A stretch of 64,000 bases of DNA, taken from contig NZ_JADYVD010000002.1 of the NCBI RefSeq assembly GCF_020193575.1, positions 124,001 to 188,000 of the forward strand. Direction: 5' to 3'. The notes under the pieces were generated by a model. That model saw only the letters and a list, made by a program, of their open reading frames with translations. It ran no database searches and had not been told where the DNA came from. Of the stretch, positions 1-9,555 are shown piece after piece. Source of the DNA: Ensifer sp. IC4062. GTDB taxonomy: Bacteria; Pseudomonadota; Alphaproteobacteria; Rhizobiales; Rhizobiaceae. A program made the translations under genes and the position numbers. The stretch's first letter is position 1. Each line of letters starts with the position of its first letter.

Positions 1-608
1 CCTTTTATCTGCTGCTCGACTGGGACCGCATGGTAGAGAAACTCGATAGCTGGGTGCCGCGCGACTATGTCGACATCGTCCGCCAGATCGCCCGCGATAT
101 GAACACGACCATTGCGGGCTTCGTTCGCGGCCAGGGTTCGCTATGCATCATCCTCGGCTTTTACTACGCCATTGGCCTGTCGCTCATCGGCCTTAATTTC
201 GGGCTGCTGATCGGGCTTTTCGCCGGCATGATCAGCTTTATCCCTTATGTCGGCTCGATGGTGGGCCTCGTGCTGGCTGTTGGTGTGGCGCTGGTCCAGT
301 TCTGGCCGAATTATATTACAATCCTGTTGGTGTTGGTCGTATTCTTCAGCGGCCAGTTCATCGAGGGTAACATTCTGCAGCCGAAGCTGGTCGGCAAGAG
401 CGTCGGTCTCCATCCCGTCTGGCTGATGTTCGCCCTGCTCGCCTTCGGTGCTCTCTTCGGCTTCGTCGGGCTTCTCGTCGCTGTGCCGGCCGCCGCCGCG
501 ATCGGCGTCCTTGTCCGCTTCGGCATACAGCGGTACCTTGATAGTGACCTCTATCACGGGCATAGGACAGCCGCGGAGAAGCAGTCGGAAGGCCAGGAGC
601 CCGGCTGA
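1..608 (+). CDS. AI-2E family transporter, C-terminal part (PerM-like permease)
   Basis: The reading frame is open from the left edge, so the start lies outside the window; about 202 residues are visible. It encodes an integral membrane protein of the AI-2E/PerM exporter family. Several hydrophobic helices are seen, with the family-typical EGNILQPKLVGKSVGLHP stretch about 75 residues from the end, followed by two more helices and a short polar tail. The substrate cannot be told from sequence. The next gene, hdaA, follows 25 bases downstream on the same strand, so the two are probably co-transcribed. The family call is firm; the transported compound is unknown. Confidence 0.85.
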   Translation, partial: FYLLLDWDRMVEKLDSWVPRDYVDIVRQIARDMNTTIAGFVRGQGSLCIILGFYYAIGLSLIGLNFGLLIGLFAGMISFIPYVGSMVGLVLAVGVALVQFWPNYITILLVLVVFFSGQFIEGNILQPKLVGKSVGLHPVWLMFALLAFGALFGFVGLLVAVPAAAAIGVLVRFGIQRYLDSDLYHGHRTAAEKQSEGQEPG

Positions 609-633
609 GTCGCGCCATTGTCCAGAGTACAGC

Positions 634-1323
634 ATGACAAGACGTCCGTTCGAACAACTGCCGCTCGCCTTCGGCCATGATCCGGCAACCGGTCGCGAGG
701 ATCTGCTCGTCTCCGACCGGCTGAGCGCTGCCATCGCTATCGTCGATCATTGGCCCGATTGGCCATCGCCCGTCGTCATCATCGCCGGCCCGGTTGGATC
801 GGGGAAGTCGCACCTTGCCGGCATCTGGCGGGAGAGGGCGGGGGCCGAGACCATTCATCCCGTCGCCGGTTCGGATGCTGCCGACATTGCGGCGCGAAGG
901 CCGGTTCTCTTCGAGGATGCCGATCGCCAGGGCTTCGACGACACGGCGCTCTTCCATGTCATCAACAGCGTACGCCAGCACGGCACCGCGCTGCTGATGA
1001 CATCGCGCCTGTGGCCGATGTCATGGCCGGTGACGCTTCGCGATCTCCGTTCGCGCCTGAAGGCTGCCACGGTCGTCGAAATCGGCGAACCGGACGACGA
1101 GCTGTTGACGCAGGTGCTCGTCAAGCTCTTCGCCGATCGCCAGCTTTTCGTCGATGAGCGCCTTGTCGGCTATATCGTGGCGCGCATGGAGCGCTCGCTG
1201 GAGGCGGCCCAGACGATCGTCGAGCGACTGGACCGCCTGGCACTTGCCCGTGGCACGCGGCTGACACGCACCCTGGCGGCGGAAGTGCTTGCAGAGCTCG
1301 GAAATCCCCACCCGTCCGATTGA
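634..1323 (+). CDS. hdaA: HdaA, DnaA-related regulatory ATPase
   Basis: A 229-residue AAA+ protein related to the ATPase core of DnaA but lacking its C-terminal DNA-binding domain, which is the hallmark of Hda/HdaA. In alphaproteobacteria HdaA works with the sliding clamp to stimulate ATP hydrolysis by DnaA and so prevents re-initiation of replication. The N-terminus carries QLPLAF, a plausible clamp-binding motif, at about residues 8-13. Walker A is GPVGSGKS near residue 52. The Walker B region reads VLFEDAD. An upstream in-frame extension is open, but the ATG at 634 fits the family N-terminus (MTRRPFEQLPL). The position between a permease and ppk is common in Rhizobiales. Confidence 0.88.
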   Translation: MTRRPFEQLPLAFGHDPATGREDLLVSDRLSAAIAIVDHWPDWPSPVVIIAGPVGSGKSHLAGIWRERAGAETIHPVAGSDAADIAARRPVLFEDADRQGFDDTALFHVINSVRQHGTALLMTSRLWPMSWPVTLRDLRSRLKAATVVEIGEPDDELLTQVLVKLFADRQLFVDERLVGYIVARMERSLEAAQTIVERLDRLALARGTRLTRTLAAEVLAELGNPHPSD

Positions 1324-1378
1324 CTGTCACAGTTCCGTCGTCAAAGTGGGATAGGTCGCAAGGTTGGAGTAATGGGGT

Positions 1379-3574
1379 GTGATGGGCATGGATAGCGCGA
1401 CGTCTGCAATCATTGAACACGAGGCGTCTGCGGAGCAGATAGACCTGCTGACGAGCCCCGAGCGCTTCATCAATCGCGAATTCTCCTGGCTTCAATTCAA
1501 CCGTCGCGTCCTCGAGGAAACGCTGAACACGGCGCATCCGTTGCTGGAGCGTGTCCGCTTCCTGTCGATTTCGGCCGCCAACCTTGACGAGTTCTTCATG
1601 GTCCGCGTCGCCGGTATCGAAGGCCAGGTGCGTCAGGGGATTGCGCTTCGCAGCCCCGACGGCAAGACGCCGGCCGAACAGCTCGACGATATCCTGAAGG
1701 AAATCGACAACCTGCAGATGGAACAGCAGGCATCGCTCGCTGTTCTGCAGCAATATCTCGCGAAGGAAGACATCCTTATAGTCCGGCCCGCCTCGTTGTC
1801 CGCGCAGGACCGGAGCTGGCTTGCCAACGAATTCGATCAGTCGATTTTCCCGGTGCTGACACCGCTGTCGATCGATCCGGCGCATCCCTTCCCATTCATC
1901 CCCAATCTCGGCTTCTCGATCGGGTTGCAGCTCGTCAGCAAGACCGGCCGCGAGCCGATGACCGCGCTGCTGCGCCTTCCGGTGGCGCTCGACCGGTTTA
2001 TCCGCCTGCCGGATGTGAAGAACGTCATACGTTACATCACGCTCGAGGACGTGGTCAGCCAGTTCATCGACCGCCTGTTTCCGGGATACGAGGTGCAGGG
2101 TTCGGGGACCTTCCGCATCATTCGTGACAGCGATATCGAAGTCGAGGAAGAAGCAGAAGACCTCGTCCGCTTTTTCGAGACGGCGCTGAAGCGCCGCCGT
2201 CGCGGTTCGGTCATCCGCATCGAAACGGATTCGGAAATGCCGGCATCACTGCGCCAGTTCGTGGTACAGGAACTCGGGGTTCCGGATAACCGCATCGCCG
2301 TGCTGCCAGGCCTTCTCGCGCTCAACACGCTTTCGGAAGTCACCAAGGCGCCCCGCGAGGACCTGCGCTTCGAGCCTTACAATCCGCGCTTCCCCGAGCG
2401 CGTGCGCGAGCATGCCGGCGATTGCCTGGCGGCGATCCGCGAAAAGGACATGGTTGTCCATCATCCCTACGAATCCTTCGACGTCGTCGTGCAGTTCCTC
2501 CTGCAGGCGGCGCGCGATCCGGACGTGCTGGCGATCAAGCAGACACTTTACCGCACGTCGAACGACAGCCCGATCGTGCGTGCCCTGATCGACGCCGCCG
2601 ACGCCGGTAAGTCCGTGACGGCGCTTGTCGAGCTCAAGGCGCGGTTTGACGAAGAGGCAAACATCCGCTGGGCACGCGACCTGGAGCGCGCTGGCGTTCA
2701 GGTCGTCTTCGGCTTCATCGAACTCAAAACGCACGCCAAGATGTCGATGGTCGTTCGCCGTGAGGAAGGCAAGCTCAGGACCTATTGCCACCTCGGGACC
2801 GGCAACTATCACCCGGTGACCGCGAAGATCTACACCGACCTCTCGTTCTTCACCTGCAATCCGGTCATCGCCCACGACATGGCGAACATCTTCAATTTCA
2901 TCACTGGCTATGGTGAACCGGAAGCTGGCATGAAGCTCGCGGTCTCGCCACACACGCTACGCCCGCGGATCCTCAAGCATATCGAGGAAGAGATTGCACA
3001 TGCAGAGGCGGGCCGTCCGGCCGCCATCTGGATGAAGATGAATTCGCTCGTCGATCCGGAAATCATCGATTCGCTCTACAAGGCGAGCCGCGCCGGCGTC
3101 GAAATCGACCTCGTCGTGCGTGGCATCTGCTGCCTGCGTCCGCAGGTGCCGGGGCTCTCCGACAATATCCGTGTCAAATCGATCGTCGGACGTTTCCTTG
3201 AGCATTCGCGCATATTCTGCTTCGGCAACGGTCACGGCCTTCCGTCCGAAAATGCACTTGTCTATATCGGCTCGGCGGATATGATGCCGCGCAATCTGGA
3301 TCGGCGGGTCGAGACGCTTGTGCCTCTCATCAACCGGACTGTGCACGAACAGGTTCTTTCGCAGATTATGCTTGGCAATCTCATCGACAACCAGCAGAGC
3401 TACGAGATTCTTCCGGATGGCACGTCGCGCCGCATGGAAGTCGGCAAGGATGCCGAGCCGTTCAATGCGCAGCATTATTTCATGACTAACCCCAGCCTCT
3501 CGGGTCGGGGCGAGGCTCTGAAATCCAGTGCACCAAAGCTGATTGCCGGCTGGAAAAGCGGTTGGCGCAAGTAA
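1379..3574 (+). CDS. ppk: Polyphosphate kinase (PPK1)
   Basis: Reversibly polymerises the gamma phosphate of ATP into inorganic polyphosphate at the membrane. The 731-residue product has the normal PPK1 length and domain order: N-terminal domain starting with [15 protein letters not shown], head domain, then two phospholipase D-like catalytic domains. The autophosphorylated histidine is His452 in ELKTHAKMS, and the second conserved histidine is His609 in EHSRIF. The start may be GTG 1379, nine bases after GGAG, or the in-frame ATGs at 1382 and 1388. The 3' end lies next to ppx, and the first possible ppx start lies inside this gene, so synthesis and breakdown of polyphosphate are probably expressed together. 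Confidence 0.96.
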   Translation: MMGMDSATSAIIEHEASAEQIDLLTSPERFINREFSWLQFNRRVLEETLNTAHPLLERVRFLSISAANLDEFFMVRVAGIEGQVRQGIALRSPDGKTPAEQLDDILKEIDNLQMEQQASLAVLQQYLAKEDILIVRPASLSAQDRSWLANEFDQSIFPVLTPLSIDPAHPFPFIPNLGFSIGLQLVSKTGREPMTALLRLPVALDRFIRLPDVKNVIRYITLEDVVSQFIDRLFPGYEVQGSGTFRIIRDSDIEVEEEAEDLVRFFETALKRRRRGSVIRIETDSEMPASLRQFVVQELGVPDNRIAVLPGLLALNTLSEVTKAPREDLRFEPYNPRFPERVREHAGDCLAAIREKDMVVHHPYESFDVVVQFLLQAARDPDVLAIKQTLYRTSNDSPIVRALIDAADAGKSVTALVELKARFDEEANIRWARDLERAGVQVVFGFIELKTHAKMSMVVRREEGKLRTYCHLGTGNYHPVTAKIYTDLSFFTCNPVIAHDMANIFNFITGYGEPEAGMKLAVSPHTLRPRILKHIEEEIAHAEAGRPAAIWMKMNSLVDPEIIDSLYKASRAGVEIDLVVRGICCLRPQVPGLSDNIRVKSIVGRFLEHSRIFCFGNGHGLPSENALVYIGSADMMPRNLDRRVETLVPLINRTVHEQVLSQIMLGNLIDNQQSYEILPDGTSRRMEVGKDAEPFNAQHYFMTNPSLSGRGEALKSSAPKLIAGWKSGWRK

Positions 3575-3585
3575 ACTGGAATTGC

Positions 3586-5109
3586 ATGGTAGAATCTGAA
3601 GCGCAGGGGCGTCTGCCCGGCATCCGCCCGGTTTCCGTTGTGGATATCGGTTCCAACTCCATTCGCCTTGTCGTTTACGAAGGGCTCAGCCGCGCGCCGG
3701 CGGTGCTCTTCAACGAAAAGGTGATGTGTGGCCTGGGCAAGGGCATCGATGCGACGGGCCGGATGGCGGATGAGAACGTTGAACGAGCGCTAAAGGCGCT
3801 GCAGCGCTTCCGCGCCCTGTCTGATCAGGCGCGTGCCACCACGATGTATGCGCTGGCGACGGCCGCTGCGCGCGAAGCCTCCAACGGTCCGTCTTTCATC
3901 CAAAAGGCCGAAGCCATCCTGGGCTGCAACGTGCGTATCCTCACCGGCGAGCAGGAAGCCCATTTCTCCGCCATGGGCATCGTTAGCGGCTATCACGATC
4001 CTGACGGGGTTGTCGGCGACCTCGGCGGCGGTTCCCTCGAACTCGTCGATGTGAATGGCAAGCGCATCGGCAAGGGCATTACCCTGCCGCTCGGAGGTAT
4101 CCGTCTCTTTGAACACAGCAACGGCTCGTTGTCCAAGGCGCGGACATGGGTTCGTAAGTTCATGAGAGAGGCGGCTGTTCTCAAGGGCGGCGCGGGGCGC
4201 ACGTTCTATGCCGTCGGCGGTACATGGCGATCGATTGCGAAGCTTCATATGGAAGCGCGCAACTATCCGCTACATATGATGCAGGGCTACGAGATCTCCT
4301 ATGACGAGGCGATGTCTCTCCTGCCTGAGGTGATCGAGCCGAAGACCATTAAGCCCTCCGCCTACGCGACGATCTCCAAGAGCCGCCGCAGTCTTTTGCC
4401 CTATGGGGCCGTGACGATGCAGGAAGCGCTTACGATCATGAAGCCGGAGCGGATCTCTTTCTCCGCACTCGGCGTTCGCGAAGGCTATCTTTTCTCGCTG
4501 CTTTCCGAAGACGAACGCCTGCAGGACCCTTTGCTCACGGCCGCCGACGAGATCGCGATCCTGCGTGCCCGCTCGCCGGAACACGCGCGTGAACTTGCGG
4601 AATGGACCGGACGCATGGTGCCGCACTTCGGCGTGGAGGAGACGGAAGAGGAGAGCAGATACCGCCAGGCCGCCTGCCTGCTCGCCGACATCAGTTGGCG
4701 GGCCCATCCGGACTATCGCGGTCTACAGGCGCTCAACATCATCGCGCACTCGTCCTTTTCCGGTATCACACATGCCGGCCGGGCCTATATCGCGCTTGCG
4801 AACTATTACCGTTTCGAAGGTCTTAACGATGATGGTGCCACCCAGCCCCTGGCGGGAATCACCACGCCGCGCCTGCTCGAACTCGCCAAACTCTTGGGCG
4901 GTCTGCTGCGCGTCGCCTATCTTTTCTCGGCATCGATGCCGGGCGTCACCCGCCATCTCGGTCTGCGGCGATCGCCACGCCCGGAAGTCGATCTCGAATT
5001 CATCGTGCCGGCCGCCTATTGCGCTTTTGAGGGCGAGCGCCTGGACGGTCGCCTTCAACAACTCAGCAAGCTGACGGGCAAGACACTCGCCTTCCATTTC
5101 GAGAACTGA
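3586..5109 (+). CDS. ppx: Exopolyphosphatase / Ppx-GppA phosphatase
   Basis: Removes terminal phosphates from polyphosphate and may also act on pppGpp, as in the Ppx/GppA family. It is 507 residues long, with the ASKHA-fold phosphate-binding motifs VVDIGSNSIR (from about residue 18) and GDLGGGSLEL (Asp145), followed by an HD-like helical C-terminal region. The ATG at 3586 is chosen. An in-frame TTG at 3562 overlaps the end of ppk by 13 bases and would add eight residues. It is coupled to ppk and followed by a strong hairpin terminator, so the transcription unit probably ends here. Which of the two substrates dominates cannot be told from the sequence. Confidence 0.93.
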   Translation: MVESEAQGRLPGIRPVSVVDIGSNSIRLVVYEGLSRAPAVLFNEKVMCGLGKGIDATGRMADENVERALKALQRFRALSDQARATTMYALATAAAREASNGPSFIQKAEAILGCNVRILTGEQEAHFSAMGIVSGYHDPDGVVGDLGGGSLELVDVNGKRIGKGITLPLGGIRLFEHSNGSLSKARTWVRKFMREAAVLKGGAGRTFYAVGGTWRSIAKLHMEARNYPLHMMQGYEISYDEAMSLLPEVIEPKTIKPSAYATISKSRRSLLPYGAVTMQEALTIMKPERISFSALGVREGYLFSLLSEDERLQDPLLTAADEIAILRARSPEHARELAEWTGRMVPHFGVEETEEESRYRQAACLLADISWRAHPDYRGLQALNIIAHSSFSGITHAGRAYIALANYYRFEGLNDDGATQPLAGITTPRLLELAKLLGGLLRVAYLFSASMPGVTRHLGLRRSPRPEVDLEFIVPAAYCAFEGERLDGRLQQLSKLTGKTLAFHFEN

Positions 5110-5133
5110 TGGGGTTACGGGTTCGTCCGTGAA

Positions 5134-5166
5134 GAAGCGGCTGCGCGTCGATCGCGCAGCCGCTTC
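5134..5166. terminator. Bidirectional terminator between ppx and the phytase-like gene
   Basis: A perfect 14-base inverted repeat (GAAGCGGCTGCGCG and its complement) with a five-base loop lies exactly between the two convergent genes. An AT-rich stretch follows it on the plus strand. It probably stops transcription from both sides. Confidence 0.8.
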
Positions 5167-5169
5167 GAT

Positions 5170-6537
5170 TTATTCGGCCTTCAGGAACTCGCCGACTTCC
5201 AGCAGCACGAACTCATTGTCGTCCGCCTTGTCGATGGCGCGGCCGGCGGAGAAGGGTAGGTTGTTGTCGTTGCCGACAATGATATGGGTGTCGTCAACGC
5301 GATCGACGTCCTCGATGGTGACGAACGGCATGTCGTAGTAGCCGTCTCCGCCGCCCTGGCGCTTCCTGTTGTGGGGATCGGCGATCTTGAGGAGATCGAT
5401 GTAACCGATCTTGCGCACGGCCTTGCCGGCATTCTCGTCGGTCATTTCGATCTTGTAGATCCGCTTCAGTTTCGAGCCGACCGCGAAGCAGTCGGGCTTC
5501 GGATCCTTCGGATCCGCGCATGCCTTCTCGACAGTGCCGGCGCCGTTGTCGCGCTCGATCACCAGCGCGGTCTTCTCGTCGAGCATGTTGAAGTCGCCGA
5601 TCGCCTCGCCGCCTTCGGCGAGCGGATACAGCCAGCTGCGGCCCGTCCAGGCTTTGCTCGCGACATCGAGTTCGATGATTCGGAGCGCCGGTCGGCCATC
5701 TGCCTGCTCGACCGACTCATTGTCGATCCAGATCGACCCTTCGAGCAGGCCGTACAACTTGCTGCCGTCCTTGGACATCGCCATGCCCTCATAGCCGCCG
5801 GAACGCTTCAGGTTGAAGGTCGGCATTTTCTTGGACGGGTCCGCCTGCAGCGCCAGTGTGGGATTGTCTGGCGACAGGACCGGCTTTCCGTCGACGACGG
5901 TCGGAACGACGTCGGTCAGTTTGCCGGCCGTGTCGAATTTCAGGATGTAGGGACCGAACTCTTCACCGACCCAGAAGCCTTCGGCGACCGGCTGGATCGA
6001 TTCCACGTCGAAATCGGCGCCCGTAAGATAGCGGTTGGCGGAGCCTTCCATGACGATCGGGAAGGGCGCTTTGCGGTCCGGATCGGACAGGAAGACCGTT
6101 TGCAGCGCTTCGACCTTGCCGGCCTCCCAGTCGATCTTGAGATGGTGGAGCATCAGCATCGCGTCGGTCGAGTTCAGTTTGTTGCCAAATCCATTATCGG
6201 AAAGGCTCCAGAAGGTACCATCCGGCATCGTCTTGATCCCGGAAAAGCCCTGCATCGGCTGGCCGTTGAACGGCAGCGGCAATCCGGTCGGGCGAACGCC
6301 GTCCTTGCCGGGTACGCTGGCGAGTTCCACGGCACGCTTCCGGTCGGCCGTCGTGAATTTCCCGGAGGTCTTGAGATAGTCGGCTGCGTCGGCCGGTGCA
6401 GCGATGATCGTGTTGGCCGGCAGGATAGCATGCGCCTTCAGCGTCGCCGGAAAGACCTTGTCCTCGGCAAGCGCCGTCGTTGTCATCACAAGGGCCAGCG
6501 CCGCTGAGGCGCAAAGTGCTTTCGTCATGAAGTTCAC
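5170..6537 (-). CDS. Secreted esterase-like phytase-family protein
   Basis: A 455-residue protein with a clear Sec signal peptide (basic start, hydrophobic helix, cleavage likely after TTTALA near residue 24). The mature part matches the phytase-like family (esterase-like activity of phytase, a beta-propeller type fold): FSGIKTMPDGTFWSLSDNGFG, then GFWVGEEFGPYILKFD and YEGMAMSKDGSKLYGLLEG. It is expected in the periplasm or outside the cell, probably acting on phosphoester or ester bonds, but no catalytic residues can be assigned. It is transcribed alone: a terminator lies at its 3' end and the 5' side faces a divergent gene across about 170 bases. I saw no convincing Pho box there. Confidence 0.8.
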   Translation of the reverse strand: MNFMTKALCASAALALVMTTTALAEDKVFPATLKAHAILPANTIIAAPADAADYLKTSGKFTTADRKRAVELASVPGKDGVRPTGLPLPFNGQPMQGFSGIKTMPDGTFWSLSDNGFGNKLNSTDAMLMLHHLKIDWEAGKVEALQTVFLSDPDRKAPFPIVMEGSANRYLTGADFDVESIQPVAEGFWVGEEFGPYILKFDTAGKLTDVVPTVVDGKPVLSPDNPTLALQADPSKKMPTFNLKRSGGYEGMAMSKDGSKLYGLLEGSIWIDNESVEQADGRPALRIIELDVASKAWTGRSWLYPLAEGGEAIGDFNMLDEKTALVIERDNGAGTVEKACADPKDPKPDCFAVGSKLKRIYKIEMTDENAGKAVRKIGYIDLLKIADPHNRKRQGGGDGYYDMPFVTIEDVDRVDDTHIIVGNDNNLPFSAGRAIDKADDNEFVLLEVGEFLKAE

Positions 6538-6707
6538 CCTGGGTTGGAGGTCTGAGACCGGTCCCCGATAGACGCCTTCGATGACGGTTGATTGATACTT
6601 GTTTTACAGCCCCGTGAAGCTTTGGTGACATTCGGTATCTTGCTCGAACGTTCAAGATCTGCCGTCACTTCGCGCGTTAGTATTGCCGGACACAACGCGG
6701 AGATAAA

Positions 6708-7124
6708 TTGGTCACGATGTTCGAGACGAAATTTGCAATCGTCCTCAGGGACGACCTCGCCATGTGGCAGAAGCTGAACGTCACAGCCTTTCTTGCCACC
6801 GGCATAGTCGGGCAGAAGCCGGAGATTGTCGGGGAGGCATATCGTGATGCCGCCGGCAATGTCTATAATGCGCTAAGCATCCAGCCCATCATCGTCCTGT
6901 CGGCAGGCGCCCTCACGCTCGGCGATATCCAGCGGCGGGCTTTGGCGAAGGATGTTCGCACGTCCATCTATGTCGACGAAATGTTCGCGACCGGTCACGA
7001 CGCCGCCAACCGGGAAGCCTTCTCCAAGTCGGCGCCCGACAATGCGAAGGTCGCAGGCATTGCACTCCATGCGGAGAAGAAGCTCGTCGACAAGATCACG
7101 AAGGGGGCAAAGCTGCACGGCTAG
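6708..7124 (+). CDS. DUF2000 family protein
   Basis: A 138-residue soluble protein of the DUF2000 family, whose biochemical role is not established. The start FETKFAIVLRDDLAMWQKLN and the segment ATGIVG fit the family. TTG 6708 has a GGAG five bases upstream; the in-frame ATG at 6717 is the alternative and would shorten the protein by three residues. Its 3' end overlaps the end of the convergent nucleotide cyclase gene by 29 bases. The call is to a family only; no function can be inferred. Confidence 0.75.
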   Translation: MVTMFETKFAIVLRDDLAMWQKLNVTAFLATGIVGQKPEIVGEAYRDAAGNVYNALSIQPIIVLSAGALTLGDIQRRALAKDVRTSIYVDEMFATGHDAANREAFSKSAPDNAKVAGIALHAEKKLVDKITKGAKLHG

Positions 7125-8160
7125 AACCGGTTGGAGACTTCGACGCGCCGCCCTGCAGAAAGCTGGCGTCGCGAAGTGAGGACACGTCCAGCTTCTGGCC
7201 GCGGCCTTTGACCTCATGCTCGCCGAGATCCTCGCTTCTGAAGGAGGCTGGCAGACGCATGCGCCGCAGGAGATCGGCGGAAATCAGGATCTGCCGATCG
7301 AGCGTTCGGCAAAGGCCTTCGAGGCGCGCAGTCGTGTTCACCGTATCGCCGAAATAGGTAATCTTGTGCTTGTCGACCCCAATCTCGGCGGCAACAATCG
7401 TCCCGCCGTGCAGCGCCGCACGCAGGCGCGGGACCTCGCCGTAGTCCTTGCGCCAGCGATGTGCATCAGTCTCGATCCGCTCGAGAATATCGAACACGCA
7501 ACGAACGCAGGCTGCGTCAACAATCGCGCGATCGAAAGGCCAGGTGATCACGGCGGCGTCGCCGACATAGTCATCGATGGAACCGCCGTAGCGTAAGACC
7601 GGATCGGCCATGGTTGCGAACAGTCTTCCGAGGTATTCCTGGGTGCGCAGATCGCCGAATCGCTCGGCGAAGGACGTGGAGCCTGCGAGATCGACGAAAA
7701 GGAATACGCGCTCCTCATGCACCGGTTTGCGGTAGCGCCCGGTCAGCAGACTAAGGAAAACGTCGCGGCCAAGCAGTTCGCGCACTCTCAGGACAAAGAC
7801 GATCGGGCCGGAGATTGAAAGCGCGACGAGGAGTACATTCAACGATGGCATCATCTCTCCAGGATGCCCCACCAGCCGCAGAAGCGACCCTGCAATCGCA
7901 AAGCCGGCATAGACGAGCGCGACATAGACGGCAATGGAAGACAGCAGAAAGGCCGGCGTCGAAAGGCCGTGAATCTTTCTGTAGAGGCGCCGGAAGATAA
8001 TCCGCCGTTCGAAGGCAAGGATCGGCATGCAGATGAACAGCGCATACACTGCGCCGATTAGCCCGCCGTCGCCGTAGACCACCCAGGCATAGGCTACGCC
8101 GCTGCCCGAAACGACGAGCAGCAACAGGATGAAGTCAAGCGTGGAAAATCTCCAGCGCAT
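7096..8160 (-). CDS. Membrane-bound class III adenylate/guanylate cyclase
   Basis: A 354-residue protein that probably makes cAMP. The N-terminal half has four to five membrane helices (from FSTLDFILLLLVV to about residue 145). The C-terminal half is a class III cyclase domain with FVDLAGSTSFAERFG (first metal-binding Asp), DYVGDAAVITW (second Asp) and YFGDTVNTTARLEG (dimer-interface and transition-state residues). An upstream in-frame ATG at 8220 would add 20 residues; 8160 is preferred because the protein then begins just before the first helix. Rhizobia carry many such cyclases with different sensor regions. The 3' end overlaps the convergent DUF2000 gene. Confidence 0.87.
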   Translation of the reverse strand: MRWRFSTLDFILLLLVVSGSGVAYAWVVYGDGGLIGAVYALFICMPILAFERRIIFRRLYRKIHGLSTPAFLLSSIAVYVALVYAGFAIAGSLLRLVGHPGEMMPSLNVLLVALSISGPIVFVLRVRELLGRDVFLSLLTGRYRKPVHEERVFLFVDLAGSTSFAERFGDLRTQEYLGRLFATMADPVLRYGGSIDDYVGDAAVITWPFDRAIVDAACVRCVFDILERIETDAHRWRKDYGEVPRLRAALHGGTIVAAEIGVDKHKITYFGDTVNTTARLEGLCRTLDRQILISADLLRRMRLPASFRSEDLGEHEVKGRGQKLDVSSLRDASFLQGGASKSPTGSSRAALPPS

Positions 8161-8324
8161 GCGCGGAAGCCCCGGAACCGGAAACAAAATAGGAATTGCG
8201 GATCGGACGGCGATCCGCAACGTATTACGACAGCTCGCCCAACGCCGTCCGGCGTGGATCAGCCCTGTCGATGCGTCCTCGTATTGCTGGATTCAGGCGG
8301 AAAGTTGTCTCCCGCCTGCGGCAT

Positions 8325-9476
8325 TCAACCGCGGATTTCCATCGCTTCGATCCGCTTCCCGACGAAGCGCAGTGCGACTTCTCCGTTGATGAGCTTCAGG
8401 GCCATTTCACCAAAAAGCTCCCGCCGCCAACCCTTTAGCGCGTCCACATCGGCCTTCTCGCCTTCGGCTGCGATCCGGTCGAGGTCTTCGCTGTTGGCGA
8501 TGATCTTGGCAGCGACGCCTTCCCTTTCGGCGATGAGCTTCAGAAGGACCTTCAGCATTTCGCCCGCTGCGGCAGCACCCTCGGGCGCATGATTCTGGCG
8601 CGGCAGGCGCGGCAGTTCCGTCTTCGGAATCGCCAGCGCCTCGTTCACGGCCTCAACGACGGCCGTGCCCGCGCTGGAACGTTCCCACCCCTTGGGGATG
8701 GTCCTGAGCCGCCCCAGCGCTTCGGCATCCTTGGGCTGCTGTTGGGCGATCTCGTAAATCGCATCGTCCTTAAGTATCCGTCCGCGTGGGACGTTGCGTG
8801 TGCGCGCCTCACGTTCGCGCCAAGCCGCGACCTTCTGCAGGACCGCGAGCTCTATCGGCTTCTTGACTCGCATCTTCAGCCGTTGCCAGGCGTTGTCCGG
8901 ATGCAGGTCATAGGTTTCCGAGCTTTCCAGGATTGCCATTTCTTCCGCCAGCCAGGACGAGCGTCCCTCGCGGGCGAGTTCCGCGTTCAGGTACTGGTAG
9001 ATCTCTCTCAGATGCGTAACATCGGCGAGTGCGTACTCAAGCTGCTTGTCCGTGAGCGGTCGGCGGCTCCAATCGGTAAAGCGTGAAGACTTGTCGATCT
9101 GCTCGTTCTTGATGCGGTTGACCAACTGGTCGTAGGAAACGCTGTCGCCGAAGCCGCAAACCATCGCCGCGACCTGTGTGTCGAAAAGCGGATGGGGAAT
9201 AAGGTTGCCGAGATGATGGATGATCTCGATGTCCTGGCGGGCGGCATGAAAAACCTTGACGACGTCCGGATTGCCCATCAGCGCAAAAAACGGCGCAAGA
9301 TCGATGCCGGGCGCCATCGGGTCCACGATCACCGCTAGGTCAGGGCTTGCCATCTGGATCAGGCAGAGTTCCGGCCAGAACGTCGTTTCGCGCAGGAATT
9401 CGGTATCGATCGTAATATAGTTTGATTGGGCCAACCGTTTGCAGGCGGCCTCTAGATCTACAGTCGTTTGGATCAT
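8325..9476 (-). CDS. rnd: Ribonuclease D
   Basis: A 3'-5' exoribonuclease that trims the 3' ends of tRNA precursors. The 383-residue product has a DEDD exonuclease domain with motif I IDTEFLRE near the N-terminus, motif II FHAARQDIEI and motif III YALADVTHL. An HRDC nucleic-acid-binding domain follows, around residue 210 (AVLQKVAAWRERE). The start at ATG 9476 gives MIQTTVDLEAA; a GTG at 9491 would add five residues. The downstream cyclase gene lies about 165 bases away on the same strand. The family call is secure. Confidence 0.93.
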   Translation of the reverse strand: MIQTTVDLEAACKRLAQSNYITIDTEFLRETTFWPELCLIQMASPDLAVIVDPMAPGIDLAPFFALMGNPDVVKVFHAARQDIEIIHHLGNLIPHPLFDTQVAAMVCGFGDSVSYDQLVNRIKNEQIDKSSRFTDWSRRPLTDKQLEYALADVTHLREIYQYLNAELAREGRSSWLAEEMAILESSETYDLHPDNAWQRLKMRVKKPIELAVLQKVAAWREREARTRNVPRGRILKDDAIYEIAQQQPKDAEALGRLRTIPKGWERSSAGTAVVEAVNEALAIPKTELPRLPRQNHAPEGAAAAGEMLKVLLKLIAEREGVAAKIIANSEDLDRIAAEGEKADVDALKGWRRELFGEMALKLINGEVALRFVGKRIEAMEIRG

Positions 9477-9555
9477 CGGGTTTTTAATCACTGTGGCAAA
9501 AATGCGGCTTGCCCCTCCGTGTATCGTTTCGCGGCTGTTGTCACAATCGAAATTG

